Assembly: GCA_947464135.1 (NCBI GenBank)
Contig: CANHVK010000013.1
Location: 1-41,291, forward strand
Reading direction: 5' to 3'
DNA: 41,291 bases
Origin: Flavobacteriia bacterium
GTDB lineage: Bacteria; Bacteroidota; Bacteroidia; Flavobacteriales_D; Crocinitomicaceae
A program made the translations under genes and the position numbers. Each line of letters opens with the position of its first letter. Within the stretch, counting starts at the first letter, position 1. Below, piece by piece: positions 8,219 through 14,768 of the stretch. Under the pieces are notes generated by a model, which did no database searches, had not been told where the DNA came from, and saw nothing but the letters and a program-made list of their open reading frames with translations.

Positions 8219-9515
8219 TACTGTTCTTTTTTGGCATCGTCGAGATTTACGAATTCACGACAATCATGGCTTATACAAATCATTAACATCTGGATATAAA
8301 GTTGTTCCCATTTTCATTTTTGATACAACAATTTTATCAAAACTGAAATCAGATGACCAACGAGTTATCTTCATTCATCAATTTGTCAAAAAACTTAAAA
8401 ATCAATATCAATCATTTGGATCAGATCTACATGTTTATGTTGGAAATCCAATTGATTTAATACCTAGTCTTGCTCAAAAATACAAGGCTAAAAAAGTATT
8501 TACAAACAGAGATTATGAGCCTTATGCTTTAGAGAGAGATAAAACTATTTTTGAAAAATTAAAATTATCAGAAATTGATTTTATAGGCTCCAAAGACCAT
8601 GTAATCTCTGAAAAAAATGAGGTCATCAAAGATGATGGTAAACCTTATACTGTATTCACTCCTTATTCTAAAAAATGGAAGTCAATACTTTCTGATGAAC
8701 ATCTTAAAAGTTACGAAACAACAAAACATACAAATCAACTTTTATCATTTTCTGAAAAATCAACATTAATTTCTTTAGAAGAATTAGGCTTTCAAAAAGA
8801 AGCAAAAGTAAATTTTCCTGAAGATAGAACAGCAATTTCAGTTTTATCTAACTATAGCGAACAACGTGATTTTCCAGCTGTAAATGGGACATCGAAATTA
8901 GGTGTTCACCTACGTTTTGGAACAATTAGCATCAGAGAATTAGCAAATCAAGCCAAACAAACAAATGAAACTTACCTTAATGAATTAATTTGGCGCGATT
9001 TTTATCAAATGATAATTTATCATTTTCCACATTCAGCTGAAAATTCATTCAGACCTGCTTACGACAGAATTCCTTGGGAAAATAATGAAACGCTATTCAA
9101 AGCATGGTGTGAAGGTAAAACAGGTTACCCTTTGGTAGATGCTGGTATGAGAGAATTGAATACTACGGGCCATATGCATAACCGTGTTCGTATGGTTGTA
9201 GCTAGTTTTTTAACAAAACATTTGCTTATTGATTGGCGTTGGGGAGCTGCTTATTTTGCAGAAAAATTACTCGACTTTGAATTAGCTAGTAATTCTGGTG
9301 GATGGCAATGGGCCGCAGGATCTGGTTGTGATGCGGCACCCTATTTTAGAATTTTTAATCCAACTTTGCAATTAGAAAAATTTGACAAAGAACTACGTTA
9401 TGTTAAACATTGGGTTCCTGAATACGGCACTGCATCGTATGTCAAACCAATTGTAGAACATGCAATCGTAACGAAACGAACAATTGCCGTATTCAAGGAA
9501 ACACTAAATAGTTGA
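8208..9515 (+). CDS. phr: Deoxyribodipyrimidine photolyase (class I cryptochrome/photolyase family)
   Basis: FAD-dependent flavoprotein that splits UV-induced pyrimidine dimers with blue light. The N-terminal antenna-binding domain begins with VLFWHRRDLRIHDN. The C-terminal FAD domain shows GYPLVDAGMREL, HMHNRVRM, LLIDWRWG and SGGWQWAAGSGCDAAPYFRIFNP in order, as in class I CPD photolyases. Length is 435 residues. It starts 11 bases inside the PTPS gene and is the last gene of the sigma-crt-idi-PTPS operon. It stops one base before the convergent SSB gene. A cryptochrome-like sensory role cannot be excluded. Confidence 0.95.
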   Translation: MENNTVLFWHRRDLRIHDNHGLYKSLTSGYKVVPIFIFDTTILSKLKSDDQRVIFIHQFVKKLKNQYQSFGSDLHVYVGNPIDLIPSLAQKYKAKKVFTNRDYEPYALERDKTIFEKLKLSEIDFIGSKDHVISEKNEVIKDDGKPYTVFTPYSKKWKSILSDEHLKSYETTKHTNQLLSFSEKSTLISLEELGFQKEAKVNFPEDRTAISVLSNYSEQRDFPAVNGTSKLGVHLRFGTISIRELANQAKQTNETYLNELIWRDFYQMIIYHFPHSAENSFRPAYDRIPWENNETLFKAWCEGKTGYPLVDAGMRELNTTGHMHNRVRMVVASFLTKHLLIDWRWGAAYFAEKLLDFELASNSGGWQWAAGSGCDAAPYFRIFNPTLQLEKFDKELRYVKHWVPEYGTASYVKPIVEHAIVTKRTIAVFKETLNS

Positions 9516-9806
9516 TTAATATAAACCGATTATTTCTCTTACTTCTATTTCTTCTATTTGTTTTTGAATTCCTTCTCTATCCAAGTAGGTTCTGACAACT
9601 TTTCTACCTTTAATTATCATCTTTTTCCCTTTTGCTCCAAAACGTTCAATAAAAAGAGCAACGGTTCCCCAGGCAAACATACGATGCCAAATTGTATCCT
9701 CTCCCAAATGCGATGCAAATTGAAATCGCGCCACTTTAGCACCGTTTTCAAATTGGGTGACTTTTGCAAAGTCACCCATATTTCCAATAATTGTAATCGT
9801 TTCCAT
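9516..9806 (-). CDS. Short single-stranded DNA-binding protein, third of three tandem copies
   Basis: A 96-residue OB-fold protein of the SSB family with the core WHRMFAWG motif. It starts METITIIGNMG and ends at EIREIIGLY-like beta strand sequence with no acidic C-terminal tail. It therefore lacks the DDDIPF-type tip that recruits repair proteins. It is the most diverged of the three tandem copies and lacks much of the loop between the first strands. It lies 3 bases behind the middle copy and its stop abuts the photolyase stop on the other strand. Function beyond ssDNA binding is not visible. Confidence 0.85.
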   Translation of the reverse strand: METITIIGNMGDFAKVTQFENGAKVARFQFASHLGEDTIWHRMFAWGTVALFIERFGAKGKKMIIKGRKVVRTYLDREGIQKQIEEIEVREIIGLY

Positions 9807-9809
9807 AAT

Positions 9810-10124
9810 TTATAATAATATTAAATCATTCACTTCAACCTCAACTACAAACCTTCGGTCTCCAGACTTACCCTTATAAAAACGAGACACCAATCTACCC
9901 TCTACCGCAAGATTTAACCCTTTTTGACCAAATTTTTCCAAAACACTAACCCATCTTCCCCAAGCGGATATGCGATGCCACTGTTTTCTTTCTTTTGTGT
10001 TTCCTTCTCCATCTAAATAAACTTCAGTAGTTGACAATGAAAATTGAGCTATTTTTCTTCCATTTTCTAGTTCTAATACTTTTGGTTCAGAACTAATTTT
10101 TCCTATTAGATTTACATGATTCAT
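9810..10124 (-). CDS. Short single-stranded DNA-binding protein, second of three tandem copies
   Basis: A 104-residue SSB with N-terminal MNHVNLIGKI, the WHRISAWG motif and VEGRLVSRFY. It ends right after the OB fold (VEVNDLILL) and has no disordered linker or acidic tip. It lies 27 bases behind the first copy and 3 bases before the third, so the trio is very likely one transcript. Housekeeping SSB proteins are longer, so these are extra paralogues, perhaps for DNA uptake, plasmid/phage processes or repair. Confidence 0.88.
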   Translation of the reverse strand: MNHVNLIGKISSEPKVLELENGRKIAQFSLSTTEVYLDGEGNTKERKQWHRISAWGRWVSVLEKFGQKGLNLAVEGRLVSRFYKGKSGDRRFVVEVEVNDLILL

Positions 10125-10151
10125 AATGTGTTTGTTTTTAAAAATTAATAA

Positions 10152-10502
10152 TTAGTTAATTGATTTTCGTTGGATCATCATAAAATCCTGGATTTCGATT
10201 TCAACTGAATTTTTTGTCGTTCCGTCTTTTAATTGATATTCTTTTTGCACTAATCTTCCTTCAACTGCAATTTCAACTCCTTTATCTAATGTGTTACAAA
10301 TTCGTTCCGCAACTTTACCCCATGCAGTAATTGCATGCCATACCGTATTATTATTCCACTCACCAGTAGTTTTATCTTTAATTCCTTCACTTACGGCTAA
10401 CGAAAAACGTGTCAACGAATACTCTTTTTCGCCTACTTTTCGCATCTCTGGTTTAGCACCTAATCGTCCGATCAAATTCACTTTGTTTTTTAAATTGTTC
10501 AT
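10152..10502 (-). CDS. ssb: Short single-stranded DNA-binding protein, first of three tandem copies
   Basis: The most canonical of the three SSB copies. I chose the ATG at 10502 (MNNLKNKVNLIGRLG), giving 116 residues. A longer frame from 10586 adds 28 residues with no SSB character. The OB fold includes TVWHAITAWGKVAE and VEGRLVQKEY. It ends at FMMIQRKSIN without the acidic tail used for protein recruitment. It is the promoter-proximal gene of the trio. About 480 bases of non-coding DNA separate it from the divergent hydrolase gene. Confidence 0.9.
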   Translation of the reverse strand: MNNLKNKVNLIGRLGAKPEMRKVGEKEYSLTRFSLAVSEGIKDKTTGEWNNNTVWHAITAWGKVAERICNTLDKGVEIAVEGRLVQKEYQLKDGTTKNSVEIEIQDFMMIQRKSIN

Positions 10503-10981
10503 GTGTTTGTTTTTTAAAATGAATACTAATTTGTTTGTTCGTGTCGTTTGTTTGTTTCGACTCTGCAAAGTTGTGAAGGGTGTCAAATCTTATTCGATTA
10601 TTAACCATTTAATTTCGAATGTTATTCGTTTGTAATCGTTTAAAAATGGATATAACATTATATAACAAATAGTTAAATAAAATTCCATTTACATATTTTA
10701 TTGTGTATAATTAAAAAATTTGACTTTAAAAGAAATAACTTCAGCAAGAAACTATTCATTATTCCAGAGATTAAAAAACAATAATTTGATAGTTAGATCC
10801 ATGAATAATCCAATACAGCTTTTGATATTTATCGCATAACAAGTATATTAGTATTCTATTGGATCGATTGACTATTAAAAAAATGGTATTCTAACATAAT
10901 AGAAATTTAGGCAATTGGGTATAGCGACAAGTTAGGAGAAAGCGTAGTGGACGAAACACCATAAACAAAGAACAGACATCT
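10503..10981. other. Long non-coding gap between ssb trio and hydrolase
   Basis: About 480 bases with no convincing gene. It should contain the promoter of the minus-strand ssb trio, but no perfect TAnnTTTG box is evident. CGAAT (10616-10620) and ATTCG (10624-10628) form a short inverted repeat. ATCCAATA (10808-10815) and TATTGGAT (10857-10864) form a looser one. The stretch just before the hydrolase ATG (about 10905-10981) is less A/T-rich than its surroundings. It may be the edge of a mobile or cassette-like unit. Confidence 0.4.
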
Positions 10982-11914
10982 ATGAATAGACTTTTAATAA
11001 TTCTGACTTTTTCACTTTTTGCTATTAATTGTAATGGACAGAAAGCATCTAACCCAAAAATCGAGAAAGTCTTTCTTGACAAATCTGACTCAACAAAAAA
11101 CTGTTATACAATAATATACCCACCAAAACTACCTTGGACAGGATATTTGTTCCTTATTCCAGGTTTTGGTGAAACAGCAGAAGATGTTTTACAACAAACA
11201 GAGCTACCAAAGAAGTTAGCTCAAAGCGGAATACTAACAATTATCCCAACTTTTCAAGATGGTGTTTTATCTTTAGGGGTAGATAGTTTAAGTCAACAAA
11301 CCTTTGACAGAATTTTAAAAGATGCAACTTCTAAACATAAACTTCTTGATCTAAAATTTTATGTTGGTGGATTTTCAATTGGTGGTAGTTGTGCGATTAA
11401 ATATGCCGAAAACTCGACTGTAAAACCAACAGCAGTTTTTGCTATTGACCCACCACTCGACTGGGAAAAATTTTATAATTCTTCCAAAAGAAATATTAGA
11501 CTTTCAAAAGACAGCGAAGCCAATCAGGAAAGTTTGTATATGATAGACAGACTTGAAAAAGAAACAGGCGGAAGTCCAACAACTAACCTTTCTGAATATT
11601 ACAAACTTTCTCCTTATTCATTTTCCGACACAACACAAGCAGCAATTAAAAAAATAATCACGATACCTTTAAGAATTTACACAGAACCCGACATTAATTG
11701 GTGGTTAAAAGAACGTGGTGCCGACTATACCGGTATGAATTCGACCGAATGTTCAGCAATGATAAATGAACTGAATAGACTCGGAAATCAAAAAGCGGAA
11801 TTGATAGCGACACAAAATAAAGGTTATAGAAAACCCGACAATAGAAGACATCCACATTCTTGGAGTATTGTGGACAATGACGAATTAATAAAATGGTTGC
11901 TAAAACAAAAATAA
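10982..11914 (+). CDS. Alpha/beta-hydrolase-fold protein, exported
   Basis: A 310-residue protein with an N-terminal hydrophobic segment (about 3-16) ending in INCNGQ, which could be a signal peptide or a poor lipobox. LFLIPGFGE resembles the oxyanion region. GGFSIGGSC carries a nucleophile-elbow GxSxG motif, and a late His in RRHPHSW could complete the triad. The substrate is unknown; esterase or dienelactone-hydrolase-like activity is plausible. The gene stands alone, with long non-coding DNA on both sides and a large stem-loop repeat right after its stop. These are signs of an accessory gene acquired on its own. Confidence 0.75.
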   Translation: MNRLLIILTFSLFAINCNGQKASNPKIEKVFLDKSDSTKNCYTIIYPPKLPWTGYLFLIPGFGETAEDVLQQTELPKKLAQSGILTIIPTFQDGVLSLGVDSLSQQTFDRILKDATSKHKLLDLKFYVGGFSIGGSCAIKYAENSTVKPTAVFAIDPPLDWEKFYNSSKRNIRLSKDSEANQESLYMIDRLEKETGGSPTTNLSEYYKLSPYSFSDTTQAAIKKIITIPLRIYTEPDINWWLKERGADYTGMNSTECSAMINELNRLGNQKAELIATQNKGYRKPDNRRHPHSWSIVDNDELIKWLLKQK

Positions 11915-11928
11915 CACCAGTAGGTAAC

Positions 11929-12042
11929 TGCCGTTTTACAAAAGCGGGGGTTTCGTGCTTTTATGACAGTGAATTGCTAAATTCAAGTTTAGTGCATCTA
12001 ATTAAGTTTATTGCTAAAAATCCCCGCCTTCGCAAAACAGCA
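11929..12042. repeat. Large imperfect inverted repeat (stem-loop) after the hydrolase gene
   Basis: The arms 11929-11949 and 12022-12042 pair over 21 positions, 17 identical and four differing by transitions. The G/C-rich part is AGCGGGG against CCCCGCC. The roughly 70-base loop holds a direct repeat ATTGCTAAA (11973-11981 and 12010-12018). It begins 15 bases after the hydrolase stop and its G/C-rich arms stand out from the A/T-rich surroundings. It looks like a member of a dispersed repeat family flanking single accessory genes in Bacteroidota. That statement is from memory and needs a genome search. Confidence 0.6.
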
Positions 12043-12288
12043 AAACGTTAAACAAATAAATTCAATTAATCTATGTATAAAAAATTCTTCACAATTTAAA
12101 TTATCCACTTGTAATTCCACTTTTCCGAAAAAATATATTTAGATTCAATTTGCTGAAAATTGCAAACAAATTATTTTATCCTAAAAAACTATTTTTTGAA
12201 AAGAATCATTTTTAGAATTAAAATATCCCATTTAAACTGATTTTTCTTGCAATAAGATTACTTTTAGAAACTAATTCAATAAAAGAAC
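12043..12288. other. Non-coding gap before the 545-residue membrane protein
   Basis: About 245 very A/T-rich bases with no recognisable gene. It should contain the promoter of the following gene, but no TAnnTTTG box stands out. Confidence 0.4.
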
Positions 12289-13926
12289 ATGCAAAAAATA
12301 AAACAACTCTCATTCATTTATTTACTTCTAATTGTTTCCATCTATTGGACGATGCCAATTTTCAACTTTGGATTTTGGGGAGTTCCAGCTTATTTGTTAA
12401 TTGCTATCCTTATTTATATACTATTTAGTAATAAAATTTCATTTCAAGTTCAAGGAAAGAACAATCAGAAAATAAACTACTCATTTAATATCCACAAAGG
12501 ATTTTATATTTTGATTGGTTCGATTATTTTTTACATGACTATTATTCCAATTATAACTTCCTGGTCTTTAATTCACAACCAATCTTACAAAAAATTAATA
12601 GGGAAAATAGAAATTGGAAAAAACTTTTCAGACCATATGGAACCTATATCAATTAAAAATGTTCGTGTTGTTGATCAAGAACTTGCGGCAATTTTAGGGG
12701 ATAAAGTATTAGGTAGTCAACCAGCATTGGGTAGCCAAGTGAATTTAGGAGAATTTACAATTCAAAAAGTAAAAGATGAGCTATATTGGGTTGCTCCACT
12801 AGAACATTCAGGATTTTTTAAATGGAATAAAAACAAACAAGGAACTCCTGGATATGTAATGGTAAATGCTACCAACGAAAGAGATGTGAAATTGGTAAAT
12901 CAAATAAACGGTAAAAACGTAAAAATCAAATATCAACCTAATGCTTATTTTCAAGATAATTTAGAACGATATATTTATTTTAATGGATATATGACATCTG
13001 GAATGACAGACTACTCATTTGAAATTGATGACGTTGGAAATCCATATTGGGTGGTAACTAAATATACAAAGAAAATAGGTTTTTACGGATCAGATGCATC
13101 AAGTGTGTTGGTTGTAAATGCTACAACTGGTGCGATTACTGAATATGCAATAAACAACGTTCCTGAATGGATAGATCGTCTACAACCTCAAAAATTTATT
13201 GAAGAACAATTAAATGATTGGGGAGAATATATCAACGGATATTGGAATTTTTCAAATGAAGGGAAATTACAAATCACTGAAGAATTAACCCTAGTTTATG
13301 GTGAAGACAACAAATCTTATTGGTATACAGGTTTAACATCCGTTGGCTCAGATGAATCAACAGTTGGTTTCATTTTAGTTGATACTCGAACAAAAAAAGC
13401 AGTTTGGTACAAACAAAGTGGTGCAACAGAAACAGCAGCAATGGGTTCTGCTGAAGGGAAAGTACAAGAAAAAGGATATACCGCTACTATCCCTACACCA
13501 TACAATATCAATAACATCCCAACTTACGTCATGACTTTAAAAGACAATGGTGGATTAGTTAAAATGTATGCAATGGTTTCAATTCAAGATTATACGATCG
13601 TTGGTGTTGGGAATTCATTACAAGAAACATTGATGGCGTATAAAAATGCTTTCAATGCTACTGGGAATAAATTTAGCACTTCAACTAAATCAAATAAAAT
13701 TAAATTGAAAACAATCATAAATAGAATTAATTCTGATGTGAAGAATGGAAATTCATTTTATTATTTCATTGTAAATGGTAGTAATAAAACATTCATCGGA
13801 AGTACTCAAATTTCCAATGACATTCCTATATCTATGATTGGTGATAGTATCGAGATAATTTATGAAGAAGATTCAGAGAAATTAATTGGTGTATCTAGTT
13901 TTAAAAACTTAATGCTAAAAAACTAA
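12289..13926 (+). CDS. Membrane-anchored protein of unknown function (545 residues)
   Basis: The N-terminus has two closely spaced hydrophobic stretches (about 8-25 and 31-47) and a third (about 70-92). A long, soluble and probably extracytoplasmic region follows, with blocks such as PLEHSGFFKW, GTPGYVMV, YWVVTKYTKK and GSDESTVGF. The two segments around NPYWVV and KSYWYTGLT, each followed by VLVVNATTG- or ILVDTRTK-like strands, look like related PepSY-like beta units repeated within the protein. I recall similar unnamed proteins in several phyla. No catalytic motif is visible and no neighbour suggests a role. The gene ends tail to tail with the cupin gene, overlapping by 4 bases. Confidence 0.75.
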   Translation: MQKIKQLSFIYLLLIVSIYWTMPIFNFGFWGVPAYLLIAILIYILFSNKISFQVQGKNNQKINYSFNIHKGFYILIGSIIFYMTIIPIITSWSLIHNQSYKKLIGKIEIGKNFSDHMEPISIKNVRVVDQELAAILGDKVLGSQPALGSQVNLGEFTIQKVKDELYWVAPLEHSGFFKWNKNKQGTPGYVMVNATNERDVKLVNQINGKNVKIKYQPNAYFQDNLERYIYFNGYMTSGMTDYSFEIDDVGNPYWVVTKYTKKIGFYGSDASSVLVVNATTGAITEYAINNVPEWIDRLQPQKFIEEQLNDWGEYINGYWNFSNEGKLQITEELTLVYGEDNKSYWYTGLTSVGSDESTVGFILVDTRTKKAVWYKQSGATETAAMGSAEGKVQEKGYTATIPTPYNINNIPTYVMTLKDNGGLVKMYAMVSIQDYTIVGVGNSLQETLMAYKNAFNATGNKFSTSTKSNKIKLKTIINRINSDVKNGNSFYYFIVNGSNKTFIGSTQISNDIPISMIGDSIEIIYEEDSEKLIGVSSFKNLMLKN

Positions 13927-14300
13927 TCTTCTCTTAAAGTATCGTCTATATGTTCCTGTAAACTATTAAGTTCTAACATTACAGAATCTTTTAGGGCAGT
14001 AACTCGATGCACTACATTTGGATAAATATCGACTTTAGCAGGTTGGTCAAGAATAATTTCACTCCATTCATTTTGGCCAACTTGCTTGTATTCAAACTTT
14101 AACTTACCAAAAAGCAAATAAAATTTTTCAGGATTCTTGGTAATTTCTTTTCCCTCGTGATAATGATTTCCAAAGACGGTCCCCTCTTTTCTATAAATTG
14201 ACAAAGTTTTTCCTGAACGATCTAATACAATTTCTGCTGTTGTTCCTCGTTCATCTTGACCGATATAATCAAATTTGGTTATTTCTATCCTTTTATTCAT
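13923..14300 (-). CDS. Small cupin-fold protein
   Basis: About 125 residues. I chose ATG 14300 (MNKRIEITKF), which overlaps the rlmH stop by 8 bases; an ATG at 14315 would add five residues. The cupin signature is seen in GNHYHEGKEITKNPEKFYLLFGKL, where the His pair and Glu could bind metal. A second part follows in KVDIYPNVVHRVTAL. Single-domain cupins like this include sugar-nucleotide epimerase-like and dioxygenase-like proteins, and the substrate cannot be told. It is the last gene of the GT87-topB-rlmH operon. Confidence 0.75.
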   Translation of the reverse strand: MNKRIEITKFDYIGQDERGTTAEIVLDRSGKTLSIYRKEGTVFGNHYHEGKEITKNPEKFYLLFGKLKFEYKQVGQNEWSEIILDQPAKVDIYPNVVHRVTALKDSVMLELNSLQEHIDDTLRED

Positions 14301-14763
14301 GGTGATAAGGTTCATTATTAAGTATCGTCATTGCACGATATAATTGTTCAAAAAAGATCATACGAATCATTTGATGCGAAAAAGTCATTGTGGAAAGTGA
14401 AATTTTACCGGATGCTTTTGCATACACATCATCAGAAAATCCATACGCACCACCAATTACAAATACAATTGCTTTACCGCCAAGGTTAAATTGTTGCTGT
14501 ATAAATTGAGAAAAAGAAACAGAAGAAAATGTTTTCCCTCTTTCATCTAATAAATAGATTTTATCATTACCTGCTTTTGTTAAAATCTCTTTTCCCTCGG
14601 CATCTTTTACTTGTTGGAAAGTCAATTTTTTGGCGTTTTTAATATCAGGGATTTCGATACGTTCTAACTGCACATAATGCTTCAATCGATTGATATATTC
14701 ATTTTCACCTGCAACTAAAAAATCCTTTCCTGTTTTACCGATACAAATCAACTTGACTTTCAT
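14293..14763 (-). CDS. rlmH: 23S rRNA (pseudouridine1915-N3)-methyltransferase RlmH
   Basis: SPOUT-class (trefoil knot) methyltransferase that uses SAM to methylate pseudouridine 1915 in helix 69 of 23S rRNA. It has the RlmH hallmarks: N-terminal MKVKLICIGKT, LLDERGKTFSS, the SAM-binding knot FVIGGAYGF, SLSTMTFSHQ and the C-terminal RAMTILNNEPYHHE with the terminal YHHE. Length (156) is as expected. It starts 5 bases after topB stops and overlaps the cupin gene. Confidence 0.96.
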   Translation of the reverse strand: MKVKLICIGKTGKDFLVAGENEYINRLKHYVQLERIEIPDIKNAKKLTFQQVKDAEGKEILTKAGNDKIYLLDERGKTFSSVSFSQFIQQQFNLGGKAIVFVIGGAYGFSDDVYAKASGKISLSTMTFSHQMIRMIFFEQLYRAMTILNNEPYHHE

Positions 14764-14768
14764 GGTAA

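Noticed and set aside
10503-10586. Extended N-terminus of the first SSB from an upstream ATG at 10586
   Set aside because: The 28 extra residues are unlike SSB proteins, and the ATG at 10502 gives the normal MNNLKNKVNLIGRLG start.
11912-12053. Possible integron attC site after the hydrolase, because GTTAAAC (12047-12053) fits the GTTRRRY core
   Set aside because: No matching RYYYAAC core is found at the other end, the arm structure does not fit attC, and no integrase gene is in the window.
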